Source: CAVQCA01 sp963763115
GTDB taxonomy: Bacteria > Pseudomonadota > Gammaproteobacteria > UBA9214
DNA: 64,000 nt
Assembly (NCBI GenBank): GCA_963763115.1
Contig: CAVXNM010000018.1
Span: 26,861 to 90,860 of the forward strand
Reading direction: 5' to 3'
Shown: one piece after another, positions 1 to 8,632 of the stretch
Layout of the letters: the number at the start of each line of letters is the position of its first letter
Numbering within the stretch: position 1 is the stretch's first letter
Made by a program: the position numbers and the translations under genes
Notes under the pieces: generated by a model
The model's input: only the letters and a program-made list of their open reading frames with translations
What the model was told of the DNA's origin: nothing
Database searches by the model: none

Positions 1-543
1 TTGCGCGAGGAGTCCCTGGCGGGCCTCACGAAAACCGGTTTCGACGGCTATGCACTCGGCGGTTTGTCGGTCGGCGAGTCGCAGCAGGAACGCAATGACG
101 TACTGGCGTGCATCATGCCACACATTCCCGTCGATGCGCCGCGATACCTGATGGGGGTCGGCAAGCCGGAGGATATCGTCGCCGCCGTTCAGCTCGGCAT
201 CGATATGTTCGATTGCGTCTTGCCCACACGCAACGCCCGCAACGGACACCTGTTCGTGCGAGCAGGGGTTGTGCGTATCCGCAACAGCCACTACCGAACC
301 GATGACCGGCCGCTGGATGAGGATTGTCGATGCTACACCTGCCGGCATTTCAGCCGGGCCTATCTCCACCATCTGGACCGGTGCGGCGAAATCCTCGGAG
401 CCCGCCTGAACACGATTCACAACCTGACCTATTACCAGGATCTCATGGTGTGTCTGCGTGCGGCTATCGGGAATCAGTCCCTGGACGCCTTTGTCAGGCA
501 TTTTTATGCAGAACGGGGCGAAACGCCGGAAGCTGTGCCATAA
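1..543 (+). CDS. tgt: Queuine tRNA-ribosyltransferase, C-terminal part
   Basis: This is the last 180 residues of a protein normally about 370 long; its 5' end lies outside the window. Tgt swaps the wobble guanine of GUN-anticodon tRNAs for the queuine precursor preQ1. Visible landmarks are the catalytic segment FDCVLPTRNARNG (nucleophilic Asp at visible residue 71) and the zinc site formed by Cys109, Cys111, Cys114 and His140 (CRCYTC...NTIHN). The reading frame is open from the first base. It is followed after 97 bases by yajC, the standard tgt-yajC-secD-secF order. Confidence 0.96.
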   Translation: MREESLAGLTKTGFDGYALGGLSVGESQQERNDVLACIMPHIPVDAPRYLMGVGKPEDIVAAVQLGIDMFDCVLPTRNARNGHLFVRAGVVRIRNSHYRTDDRPLDEDCRCYTCRHFSRAYLHHLDRCGEILGARLNTIHNLTYYQDLMVCLRAAIGNQSLDAFVRHFYAERGETPEAVP

Positions 544-640
544 TAACGCGCCGCGGGACAGGGGTGCGATCGGCCGTTATTCCCGGTGCGCCAACTTCAG
601 ATACAGATTCAAATCACAACACGGGAGCGAAACAACCGTC

Positions 641-970
641 ATGAGTTTTTTCATTACTGATGCCTGGGCAGAGGCAGCCACCCAGGGACCGGCGGATCCG
701 CTGGTAAGTTTTCTGCCACTGATCTTTATTTTTGTGGTGTTCTATTTTCTGCTGATCCGTCCGCAGAGCAAAAAGGCCAAGGAACACAAACAAATGGTCG
801 AGGCACTCGCAAAGGGCGATGAGGTGGTGACCAGCGGAGGGCTGCTCGGCCGGATTACCAGTGTGGGTGATAACTTCGTGGAGCTGGAACTCGGTGAAGG
901 TATGAAGGTCAAGGTACAGCGACAGGCCGTTGCTAACCTGATGCCAAAGGGTACGATCAAGGAATCGTAA
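641..970 (+). CDS. yajC: Sec translocon accessory protein YajC
   Basis: A 109-residue inner-membrane protein that joins SecD and SecF in the accessory complex of the SecYEG translocon. It has one hydrophobic helix at about residues 22-42, followed by the family motif LLIRPQSKKAKEH and a small basic/acidic cytoplasmic domain (GDEVVTSGGLLGRI). The ATG at 641 gives the usual family length; a longer in-frame extension to 458 overlaps tgt and looks spurious. It sits 25 bases before secD and is probably co-transcribed with it. Confidence 0.95.
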   Translation: MSFFITDAWAEAATQGPADPLVSFLPLIFIFVVFYFLLIRPQSKKAKEHKQMVEALAKGDEVVTSGGLLGRITSVGDNFVELELGEGMKVKVQRQAVANLMPKGTIKES

Positions 971-995
971 TTGCCCGTAACAAGGAATCAACCGC

Positions 996-2855
996 ATGAT
1001 CAATCAGTACCCGCTTTGGAAGAACCTTCTGATTCTCGCCGTTTTTCTCATCAGCTTCATATATGCGCTGCCCAACGTCTATGGCGAGGATCCCGCACTG
1101 CAGATTACCAATGCGCGTGCCGGCAAGCTGGAGGCTGGTGTTCAGGACAGGGTGGAGAGCGCGCTGAAAACGGCCGGGATCGACTACAAGAGCATGGAGT
1201 CGGATGACCAGGAAATACTGGTACGTTTCCACTCCACCGAGGAGCAGCTGAAAGCGGTGGATTTTATCAAGGCCAGTCTGGGCTCACAGTTTGTGGTGGC
1301 GCTGAACCTGGCGCCATCGACGCCGCAATGGCTGCAGTCGCTGAATGCACTTCCCATGTATCTCGGACTGGATTTGCGCGGTGGCGTGTATTTCCTGCTG
1401 GAAGTGGACATGGATGCCGCGGCCAAGCAGGCAATCGAACGCTATGCCGGAGACCTGCGCACGTTGCTGCGCGAACAAAAGATCCGCTACAGCCAGATTC
1501 GCACGGAAAACGGTGGTGTGCGTCTGATGTTTCACAGCGCCGAGGACCGGGACCGTGTTGTGGCGCTGATCCGCAAGGAATTCCCGGACCTGGTACGCGA
1601 TGAACTGGCGGCGGATAACGGGAACTTCGGCTTGTTCGTCAAGCCGAGTGACCGTGAAATGAAAGAAGTCCGCTCATTTGCCCTGCAGCAGAATATTCTG
1701 ACGTTGCGAAATCGCGTCAATGAACTGGGCGTGGCTGAACCCGTCATCCAGCAACAGGGATCCTCGCGTGTTGTGGTCCAGCTGCCCGGCGTGCAGGATA
1801 CCGCGCGGGCGAAACGTATCCTGGGCGCCACGGCGACACTCGAGTATCGCGCCGTCGATGTCGAGCACGATCTGGAACGCGCACTGGCCGGGAAGGTGCC
1901 GGCAGGTTCGCAGATCTATCATCGGCGCGACGGAACGCCCGTCCTGCTGAAAAAGTCGGTTATCGTGACCGGCGACCAGATTGTCAATGCCAGCTCCGGA
2001 TTTGACTCGCAATCCGGTACTCCGAATGTCACCGTCACGCTGGATGCCAAGGGTGCACGCAAGATGCTGGCGTTTACCAAGGAAAGTGTCGGCAAGCCCA
2101 TGGCGGTGGTGTTCATCGAAAACAAGACAGACACCAAACTGGTAAACGGGGAGCCGGTCAGGTCCACGAAGAAAGTGGAGGAGGTGGTCAGTGTGGCCAC
2201 CATCCGTGATGTATTCAGCAAGCGATTCCAGACCACCGGGCTTGACAGCCCGCAGGAGGCGCACGAGCTGGCGCTTGTCCTGCGCTCCGGCGCACTGGCG
2301 GCACCGATCCAGATTATCGAGGAACGCACCGTCGGACCGAGCCTCGGCAAGCAGAATATCGAACAGGGTTTTCTCTCGACTGTCATCGGGTTTGTCGCCG
2401 TGCTGATCTTTACGGCGATGTATTACCGGGTATTCGGCCTGATCGCCGACCTTGCGCTGGCATTCAACCTGGTGATGATCGTGGCCATACTTTCACTGCT
2501 GCAGGCGACCCTGACGCTGCCGGGCATCGCCGGCATTGTTCTGACCATCGGCATGGCGGTCGACGCCAACGTCCTGATCTATGAACGCATCCGTGAGGAA
2601 CTGCGCAACGGCAACAGTCCCCAGGCCAGCATCCAGGCGGGTTTCGAGAAGGCTTTTGGAACCATTGCGGATGCCAACATTACGACCCTCATCGCCGCCG
2701 TGGTGCTGCTGGCCTACGGTACCGGACCGATCAAGGGGTTCGCCGTCACCCTCTCGATCGGGATCCTGACTTCCATGTTTACCGCTATCATGGGCAGCCG
2801 GGCTATCGTCAACTTGATCTACGGCCATCGGCGTGCCGCCAGATTGTCCATCTAA
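996..2855 (+). CDS. secD: Protein translocase subunit SecD
   Basis: 619 residues, normal for SecD. With SecF it uses the proton gradient to pull secreted proteins across the inner membrane after SecA has acted. An N-terminal helix (about 9-27) is followed by the large periplasmic region (P1 head and base), recognised by LGLDLRGGVYFLLEVD near residue 125 and by LGATATLEYR. The C-terminal part holds the remaining membrane helices with the conserved GMAVDANVLIYERIREE segment. An AAGGA ribosome site precedes the ATG. secF follows after 24 bases. Confidence 0.97.
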   Translation: MINQYPLWKNLLILAVFLISFIYALPNVYGEDPALQITNARAGKLEAGVQDRVESALKTAGIDYKSMESDDQEILVRFHSTEEQLKAVDFIKASLGSQFVVALNLAPSTPQWLQSLNALPMYLGLDLRGGVYFLLEVDMDAAAKQAIERYAGDLRTLLREQKIRYSQIRTENGGVRLMFHSAEDRDRVVALIRKEFPDLVRDELAADNGNFGLFVKPSDREMKEVRSFALQQNILTLRNRVNELGVAEPVIQQQGSSRVVVQLPGVQDTARAKRILGATATLEYRAVDVEHDLERALAGKVPAGSQIYHRRDGTPVLLKKSVIVTGDQIVNASSGFDSQSGTPNVTVTLDAKGARKMLAFTKESVGKPMAVVFIENKTDTKLVNGEPVRSTKKVEEVVSVATIRDVFSKRFQTTGLDSPQEAHELALVLRSGALAAPIQIIEERTVGPSLGKQNIEQGFLSTVIGFVAVLIFTAMYYRVFGLIADLALAFNLVMIVAILSLLQATLTLPGIAGIVLTIGMAVDANVLIYERIREELRNGNSPQASIQAGFEKAFGTIADANITTLIAAVVLLAYGTGPIKGFAVTLSIGILTSMFTAIMGSRAIVNLIYGHRRAARLSI

Positions 2856-2879
2856 CCACTCGCGCGAAAGGCTATTCCG

Positions 2880-3821
2880 ATGGATTTTTTCAAACATGAT
2901 CTGAAAATCGATTTCATGGGCAAGTGGCCCTATGCCGTGGCGATATCCGGTGTGTTGCTGCTGGTCTCCGTGGGTTCTCTGCTGACACGGGGGTTGAACC
3001 TCGGTATCGATTTTACCGGTGGGACCCTGATCGAGGTAGCCTATCAGCAGGCGGTTGATCTGGACAATGTAAGGTCGTTACTATCGAAGAACAGCTATGA
3101 TCAGGCCCAGGTCCAGTATTTCGGCACCTCGCGGGATCTGCTCATTTACCTGCCCCCGCAGGAAGGTCTGGACAGCGCCAAAATCAGCGAGGCGGTTTTT
3201 TCAAAACTGCGACAGGGCAATGCCGATGTCGAGCTGCGTCGTGTCGAGTACGTTGGCCCGCAGGTCGGTGATGAGCTGGCCATACAGGGCGGGCTAGCCA
3301 TGATCTACGCGACGTTCGGTATCCTGATTTACATCATGTTGCGATTTCACATTCGATTCGCACCGGGAGCTGTCATGGCTCTGATCCATGATGTTTTCAT
3401 CACCCTAGGAATTTTTTCGGTATTTAATCTGGAATTCGACCTCACCGTGCTAGCGGCCATACTGGCGGTTATGGGGTATTCCCTGAACGATACGATCGTG
3501 GTGTTTGACCGCATCAGGGAAAACTTCCGCAAGATACGCAAGGGGTTGCCCCAGGAGATCATGAACATCTCGGTGAACCAGACGCTTTCACGTACGGTGA
3601 TGACTTCCTCGCTCACCCTCCTGGTGGTGATTTCGCTGTTCATCTTCGGCGGCGAGGTTATTCACAACTTTTCTCTGGCCCTGATCCTGGGCATCCTGGT
3701 CGGCACCTACTCCTCGATCTATGTGGCCAGCCCCGTTTCGCTGGCCCTGGGTGTCAGCAAATCGGATCTGGCTCCGGTCAAGAAGGAAGGGGCGGAACGC
3801 GGTGGAGAGGGGCTGTCCTGA
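2880..3821 (+). CDS. secF: Protein translocase subunit SecF
   Basis: 313 residues, the usual size. Partner of SecD in proton-driven protein export at the inner membrane. An N-terminal helix (about 20-38) is followed by the SecF signature NLGIDFTGGTLIEV, a short periplasmic domain, and five further helices including GYSLNDTIVVFDRIREN, the family's conserved transport motif. The C-terminal tail is short and charged. It ends the yajC-secD-secF run; the next gene is on the other strand. Confidence 0.97.
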   Translation: MDFFKHDLKIDFMGKWPYAVAISGVLLLVSVGSLLTRGLNLGIDFTGGTLIEVAYQQAVDLDNVRSLLSKNSYDQAQVQYFGTSRDLLIYLPPQEGLDSAKISEAVFSKLRQGNADVELRRVEYVGPQVGDELAIQGGLAMIYATFGILIYIMLRFHIRFAPGAVMALIHDVFITLGIFSVFNLEFDLTVLAAILAVMGYSLNDTIVVFDRIRENFRKIRKGLPQEIMNISVNQTLSRTVMTSSLTLLVVISLFIFGGEVIHNFSLALILGILVGTYSSIYVASPVSLALGVSKSDLAPVKKEGAERGGEGLS

Positions 3822-3840
3822 GCCGGAGGGAACTTCCCGC

Positions 3841-4026
3841 TCAGTTGGTCAGGTAACGTCGCGGAAAGTGAATTATCCGGGCGGATGACTTTTTCTTCCG
3901 GTACCCGTTTTCCATGTCAATTTTTTTGCTTTCGAGACTCGCCTGGCGGGTGAAGTCCTGCAGTCCTTCGAGGACATCACGCATTATCATTTCTAATGCG
4001 TCTTCGCCGAGTGTTTCGTTCTTCAT
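3841..4026 (-). CDS. Small hypothetical protein
   Basis: A 61-residue reading frame starting at MKNETLGEDALEM. I do not recognise a family. The first 35 residues look helical and acidic (EMIMRDVLEGLQDFTRQ); the C-terminus is basic (ENGYRKKKSSARIIHFPRR). The frame stays open for 40 more codons upstream, but that part does not look protein-like. No clear ribosome site precedes the chosen start. It is convergent with secF and lies downstream of suhB on the same strand. It may be a real small gene, but evidence is limited to frame and composition. Confidence 0.4.
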   Translation of the reverse strand: MKNETLGEDALEMIMRDVLEGLQDFTRQASLESKKIDMENGYRKKKSSARIIHFPRRYLTN

Positions 4027-4188
4027 GGCATGATATCCGGTGTCTTTTTGTGTGCGAGCTGTTTGTGGCAACAGCACGGCATTCACTTGCCGTGCGTCTG
4101 ACATGAATCGGCGCTGACATTCCAAACTTGAACCCGCGTGCTGCAACGACTTCGCTGCCTGACTATCCCGCGAGTGTGCCCGAAGTGG

Positions 4189-5001
4189 TTATTCCGTGCC
4201 GGTATCGCCGGCGAGTGTGCCGGTCACGTAGGGGTGAATGGCTTTGAGTATGTGCGGGAAAAGTTTGGGATTGGCGCTGACAATATTGCCGTGTTTGAAA
4301 TAGTCGTGGCCACCCGACAAGTCACCGGACAGGCCGCCGGCTTCCTGTATGAGCAGTACACCGGCCGCCATGTCCCAGATGCTCAGGCCGATTTCCCAGA
4401 ATCCGTCCAGGCGGCCGCTTGCCACATAGGCAAGATCCAGGGCGGCCGATCCCGCCCTGCGTACCCCCGCCGTCTGCGGGAACAAGACCCGAAACATGCC
4501 GAGATAGGCATCCAGGTGCTGCTGTTGTCTGATGGGAAAACCGGTACCGAGCAGCGAACCTTCAAGCGTGCGTCGCGAAGCCACCCGAATGCGGCGGTCG
4601 TTCAGGTGTGCGCCTGCACCGCGTGTCGCGGTAAACAGTTCCTGTCTGAGGGGGTCATAGATCACGGCCTGTTCGAGGCGGCCCTTGTGCCGCAGGGCGA
4701 TGGATACCGCGAACTGCGGAAAGCCGTGCAGGAAATTCGTGGTGCCGTCCAGCGGATCGATGATCCATTCGAACCCATCACCCGGTCGAGCGCCGCTTTC
4801 TTCGGCGAGGATCCCGTGTCCGGGATAGGCCTTGCGCAGGATATGGACAATTTCCTGTTCGGCCTGACGGTCGACTTCGCTCACAAAATCATTGTGTTTC
4901 TTGGTCTGGACCGTCAGCTGGTCCAGCCGGTCCATGTAGCGAATGATGATATTGCCGGCGCTGCGGGCTGCGCGGATCGCAATATTCAGCATCGGATGCA
5001 T
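4189..5001 (-). CDS. suhB: Inositol-1-monophosphatase family protein SuhB
   Basis: 270 residues, a magnesium-dependent phosphatase that hydrolyses myo-inositol-1-phosphate; in enterobacteria SuhB also acts in rRNA transcription antitermination. All family metal-site motifs are present: the glutamates of ILAEESG (about 64-70), IDPLDGTTNF (81-90) and SIWDMAAG (about 207-214). Length and motif spacing match SuhB rather than the related CysQ. It lies downstream of the DUF3106 gene on the same strand, separated by about 100 bases. Confidence 0.95.
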   Translation of the reverse strand: MHPMLNIAIRAARSAGNIIIRYMDRLDQLTVQTKKHNDFVSEVDRQAEQEIVHILRKAYPGHGILAEESGARPGDGFEWIIDPLDGTTNFLHGFPQFAVSIALRHKGRLEQAVIYDPLRQELFTATRGAGAHLNDRRIRVASRRTLEGSLLGTGFPIRQQQHLDAYLGMFRVLFPQTAGVRRAGSAALDLAYVASGRLDGFWEIGLSIWDMAAGVLLIQEAGGLSGDLSGGHDYFKHGNIVSANPKLFPHILKAIHPYVTGTLAGDTGTE

Positions 5002-5107
5002 GGTGTCATGACCTGCCTGGCGAGCCTGTTAACAAAAGGCTGCACAGAATAGCAGAGAAGCCAACCTTGCGGTATGCGCCGGCGGCGGTTAAGGGATGGA
5101 TCAGACG

Positions 5108-5476
5108 TTAGTTGTGTTGCTTGCGGTACTTCTCGCGCAACTGCTCGCGTTCCTGCGGGGACATGTCCCTGTACTGCTGCTGCTTGCGTTTGACGGCGTC
5201 GCGCTCCCGCGGAGGGAGATTGAGGTAGCGGTGGGCGCCCTGGCGCAGTTTCTTCTGTTCCGCCGGTGTGTAACCCGTCCAGTTGCGACGATGACCCTTT
5301 AATACGGTCTGTTCGTCTCCGGAAAGGGCGCTCCATGGCACCCCCCCGATACCGGTCGACTGTGACTGTTGCTGGTGGTCATTCCCGCGGTCCCTGGACA
5401 GTACCGTAGGCGGGAATAACCCGATGGTCATGAACACCAGCAGCAGTATGGCCATGTGGGAATATTTTGGTTTCAT
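5108..5476 (-). CDS. DUF3106-type exported protein
   Basis: 122 residues. A hydrophobic N-terminal segment (about 8-27) suggests a signal peptide or membrane anchor. The remainder is a polar, helical region with the repeated pattern seen in DUF3106 proteins: WSALSGDEQTVLKGH, YTPAEQKKLRQGAHRYLNLPPRERD and MSPQEREQLREKY. Function of the family is unknown. It is the third gene of a sigma factor / anti-sigma / DUF3106 set, an arrangement also common in betaproteobacteria, and probably belongs to the regulon controlled by that pair. Confidence 0.75.
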   Translation of the reverse strand: MKPKYSHMAILLLVFMTIGLFPPTVLSRDRGNDHQQQSQSTGIGGVPWSALSGDEQTVLKGHRRNWTGYTPAEQKKLRQGAHRYLNLPPRERDAVKRKQQQYRDMSPQEREQLREKYRKQHN

Positions 5477-5494
5477 TGCTCTGGTTCCGCCCGT

Positions 5495-5965
5495 CTAGGT
5501 ATTGCCGTTGCCGCCTTGTTCCTGCGTCTTGTCATTACCCTGATTGGCCATCCATAGATAGAAATCCAGGTCTTCATAGAGGTCGGGGATATCCTCGCTG
5601 GTCCTGGCCATCATGGGTGCAGTGTCCACGAACTCATGCCGCAGTGTCCAGAGTCCGGCCGATACGGCGATGAGCAGCACGGCCGCCGTGGCGAGTACCG
5701 GGTATCTGATCATACGGCGATCTCGCCCGGTCGTCACGGCCTGCTGGCGCGCCAGTTTCAGCCCGACAGACAGTTTCTTGTCCGCAACGGGCCACGTGCC
5801 CATGGTATTCCGGCCCAGATGTTCCCACGCATGCAACCGGCCGCGGCATTGCGCACAGGCGACAAGGTGGCGTTCCAGCCGGTCCTTCATCTCGATGCTG
5901 TCATCGAGAAGGCCGGCCCTCAAACGGTCAAGTAATTCTGTATCAGGATGTGCCTGTTCATGCAT
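5495..5965 (-). CDS. Putative anti-sigma factor with HxxxCxxC zinc motif
   Basis: 156 residues. The cytoplasmic N-terminal part carries His33, Cys37 and Cys40 (RHLVACAQC), the zinc motif of anti-sigma proteins of the zf-HC2/ZAS type. A single membrane helix lies at about 89-106, followed by a short acidic periplasmic tail. Its start overlaps the end of the sigma-factor gene by 8 bases, indicating translational coupling. From family knowledge it should hold the sigma factor inactive at the membrane; the signal that releases it is not visible. A DUF3619-like assignment is possible. Confidence 0.75.
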   Translation of the reverse strand: MHEQAHPDTELLDRLRAGLLDDSIEMKDRLERHLVACAQCRGRLHAWEHLGRNTMGTWPVADKKLSVGLKLARQQAVTTGRDRRMIRYPVLATAAVLLIAVSAGLWTLRHEFVDTAPMMARTSEDIPDLYEDLDFYLWMANQGNDKTQEQGGNGNT

Positions 5966-6575
5966 GGTCCCATACCTCCGCCAGAAGTTTGCGCAGTTCG
6001 CGCAGAGCGCGAAAGTGGTGCTGTTTCACGCTGTTTTCCGAACAGCCGAGCGTCAGGGCTGTCTCCTGAGTCGTCATGCCGCGCCATTCCCGGAGTACGA
6101 AGACCTGGCGCTGGCGCTCCGACAGGCCGTGCAGGGCTTCCGTGACTTTTTGTCGCAGTTGCGCGGCGACCATCCCGGCTTCGGGCGCCGTGATGTGATC
6201 ATCCCGCTCGTCGGCCGGAAGGTCGGGTTCCTCCATGGAGTTGCCGTCATCACGATCCTTGCGGAACAGGCCGGTGAACGACACCAGCTTGTGCTTGCCC
6301 TGTTCGATGAGTCGCCTGCGCCGGACGTCGTTTATCCGGCTGTTCAATATGGTCCGGAACAGCGCAGGCCAGTCTCCGGGCGATTTGTTCCGGTAGTATT
6401 CGACCAGCTTCAGCATGCTGTCCTGTACCACATCCATGGCGGTTTCATGGTGCCACAATGCCGCATAGGCGACGTAGTAGGCATTTTCCTCGTGACTGGC
6501 GAAGAACCTGTTCAATTCCTCATTGCTCTGACTGTTGGCCGGCAAGGCTATCCCCGTGTTTTTTATGGCATTCAT
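5958..6575 (-). CDS. ECF-type RNA polymerase sigma factor
   Basis: 205 residues from the ATG at 6575. Region 2 is seen at about residues 28-85 (ETAMDVVQDSMLKL, then LFRTILNSRINDVRRRR) and region 4 at about 148-198 (LSERQRQVFVLREWRGMTTQETA followed by the helix-turn-helix GCSENSVKQHHFRAL). An insert of about 45 charged residues separates the two. An in-frame ATG at 6593 would add 6 residues; neither start has a strong ribosome site. A longer open frame reaching 6812 is not protein-like. It is coupled to the anti-sigma gene downstream. Confidence 0.88.
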   Translation of the reverse strand: MNAIKNTGIALPANSQSNEELNRFFASHEENAYYVAYAALWHHETAMDVVQDSMLKLVEYYRNKSPGDWPALFRTILNSRINDVRRRRLIEQGKHKLVSFTGLFRKDRDDGNSMEEPDLPADERDDHITAPEAGMVAAQLRQKVTEALHGLSERQRQVFVLREWRGMTTQETALTLGCSENSVKQHHFRALRELRKLLAEVWDHA

Positions 6576-6887
6576 TACGTCAACTGCTGACATGGTGAAT
6601 GTCGAAGAAACGACACTCGCTAGCACGCCGCAGGCAGAATGCATCCGGGCTGTCTGCCCTGTATACAGACAGACCGGAACATTACCGCTGGCCAGTATAA
6701 CCAATCCCGGCAGGGGGGTTGCCTGACAGCTTTCATGGTACCCGCCATCGTAATGCCTATTTCTTACAGGAAACGCCCGACTGGCACCGGGAATTATGTG
6801 TCTGAAATACATGTCACGGTGCCTCTCTAATTCATCTTATTGTATTTAACGCGGAACCGTGAAAAAGGTTAACAGGAAAGGGCGGTG
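6576..6887. other. Intergenic region upstream of the sigma-factor gene
   Basis: About 310 bases between the end of psd and the start of the sigma gene, both on the minus strand. The sigma-factor promoter should lie here. I see no convincing gene, repeat or terminator. The stretch near 6830-6850 is AT-rich. An autoregulated ECF promoter is expected from family knowledge, but I could not identify one with confidence. Confidence 0.5.
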
Positions 6888-7769
6888 TCAAGGGCGCCAC
6901 ATGAAATGCCCCAGAATCTGGCCTATGCGTATGGACTGGTTGGCCAGGAGCTCCGGGTTCCATACCACCTGGCCCGGACCGTGCAGCAGGATGACGGTCG
7001 AGCCCATGTTGAAACGGCCCATCTCATCGCCGCGCCGGAACCGCCATTGCCGGCCGTCTTCGCGGGGGTAACTGCGGGTCAGGATATCCGTTCCGGCGGG
7101 TTGCATGACGCCTTCCCAGATGGTTTCCATGCAGGCCACGAAGATGGCTCCGACCAGCACCATCGCGATCGGTCCGGCAGGGGTCTCGAACAGTGCCGCC
7201 AGCCGCTCATTCCGGGTGAAAAGTCCGGGTATGGTCCGTGTGGTATGCGGCGCGACGCTGAAGAGGCGACCGGGAATGTAGACGGTCTCGACCAGTCGGG
7301 CATCGCACGGCATGTGCACACGGTGATAATCACGTGGCGAAAGGTACAATGTCGCGAACCCCCCCTCCTGGAACACGGCCGCCCGGCGGTCGTCCCCACC
7401 CAGCAGATCGACCAGGGAAAAGTCTCGACCCTTTGCCTGGATCAGACGTCCGTCCGATGTGCGTCCGATCTGGCTGATGCGGCCATCCACCGGGCTGGTT
7501 ATCACCCCGGGCTGCCCGGGTTGCGGCCGGGCGCCGTGTTTCAGCGGGCGGGTAAAGAAACTGTTGAAATCCGGGTACTCCGCGGGTGATGGTTCGGCCG
7601 CCTCCGACATGTCCACGTTGAAATGGCGGATGAACCAGGCGATCAGCAGATTTTTCCACCAGCGAACCCGCCAGCGCGTGGCGGAACGTACCATCCGGGA
7701 AAGCAGGTGATGCGGCAGGACGGCCAGTGGCCAGGACTTCAGCCAGTCACCCGGGGTGCTGAAAGACAT
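6888..7769 (-). CDS. psd: Phosphatidylserine decarboxylase proenzyme
   Basis: 293 residues. Makes phosphatidylethanolamine from phosphatidylserine at the inner membrane, with a pyruvoyl cofactor produced by self-cleavage. Recognised by YPDFNSFFTRPLK, ITSPVDGRI (catalytic Asp), LSPRDYHRVHMP (catalytic His) and the C-terminal self-cleavage site. That site reads FNMGSTV (Gly256-Ser257) instead of the common LGST; the cleaved Gly-Ser pair is intact. The ATG at 7769 is preceded directly by an in-frame GTG at 7772 that could also serve. It lies downstream of the SCO1-like gene on the same strand. Confidence 0.93.
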   Translation of the reverse strand: MSFSTPGDWLKSWPLAVLPHHLLSRMVRSATRWRVRWWKNLLIAWFIRHFNVDMSEAAEPSPAEYPDFNSFFTRPLKHGARPQPGQPGVITSPVDGRISQIGRTSDGRLIQAKGRDFSLVDLLGGDDRRAAVFQEGGFATLYLSPRDYHRVHMPCDARLVETVYIPGRLFSVAPHTTRTIPGLFTRNERLAALFETPAGPIAMVLVGAIFVACMETIWEGVMQPAGTDILTRSYPREDGRQWRFRRGDEMGRFNMGSTVILLHGPGQVVWNPELLANQSIRIGQILGHFMWRP

Positions 7770-7875
7770 CACTTCGAGAATCGCCGGAGTGTCAATGATG
7801 CTGGTGAGACGCCGCCGGGACAGACTGCAGCAGGTCCATAGCAGTGTATGGAATTACTATAACAGTATTCATGAA

Positions 7876-8520
7876 TTACCGGTAAGATTTTGAAATAAAG
7901 ATGAAATCATTTGCCATATCAGCCGCATCAAGAGGGGGTGTGAAGACCGCATGGAAACGTCCGGCGGGGTCGAACAGCAATACACTGGCACTGTGGTCCA
8001 TCAGATAATTATCCGTCACGGAATTCTCCGCAACACGCGCGTAGATGACGCCCAGGTGACGGGTCAGTGCGCTGATTGCGTCGTCGCTGCCGGTGACGCC
8101 GATAAAGCTCCCATTGAAGTAGGATACGAACTGGCCCAGCTTTTCTGGAGTATCCCGTCCGGGATCGACGCTGATGAAGACAAACTGGATCTGGTCTTTA
8201 CGATTTTCGAGTTTGCGGGCAACGCTGTTCAGCACCGACAGGGTGGTCGGGCAGACGTCGGGGCAATGGGAGTAACCAAAGAAGATAAACGACCAGCGGC
8301 CCTGAAGGGAGCGGTTATCAAAGTTCTTTCCGGTATGATCGACGAGTGTGAATGGCTGAACATCGCGCGGTTGGCTTATCACTGTTGCGTGCAGACCGGA
8401 CAGGTCGGGTGGCTTGCCCAGGAGATAATCGGAGACCCAGTACCCGGTCGCAAGGGCAAGTACGGCGGCCAGCACGATGCCGCCACGCAGCATGATTGAT
8501 GAATTGCCTGGTGTGGACAT
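7876..8520 (-). CDS. SCO1/SenC-type copper protein
   Basis: 214 residues. A membrane helix near the N-terminus (about 12-31) anchors a periplasmic thioredoxin-fold domain. The copper ligands of the SCO family are present: Cys86 and Cys90 in SHCPDVCP and His176 in YLMDHSAS. Family members deliver copper to the CuA site of cytochrome c oxidase or act in redox copper homeostasis. No oxidase genes are in the window. It is divergent from prmB. Confidence 0.92.
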   Translation of the reverse strand: MSTPGNSSIMLRGGIVLAAVLALATGYWVSDYLLGKPPDLSGLHATVISQPRDVQPFTLVDHTGKNFDNRSLQGRWSFIFFGYSHCPDVCPTTLSVLNSVARKLENRKDQIQFVFISVDPGRDTPEKLGQFVSYFNGSFIGVTGSDDAISALTRHLGVIYARVAENSVTDNYLMDHSASVLLFDPAGRFHAVFTPPLDAADMANDFIFISKSYR

Positions 8521-8632
8521 GGTGGACCATTATTCCACAGAGCCGCCCCGGCTTCATCAGGCAATCTATAAGCAAGGAAAACCGACGTGATCGACCGGCG
8601 ACTCGTGTAACCAAGGTATCCCGGAGAGCATC

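Noticed and set aside
4138..5052. A 304-codon open frame on the plus strand opposite suhB
   Set aside because: It mirrors the codons of suhB, whose motifs are unmistakable on the other strand; its product has no family character.
5613..6590. A 325-codon plus-strand frame opposite the anti-sigma and sigma genes
   Set aside because: Spans two well-supported minus-strand genes; typical antisense shadow of high-GC coding DNA.
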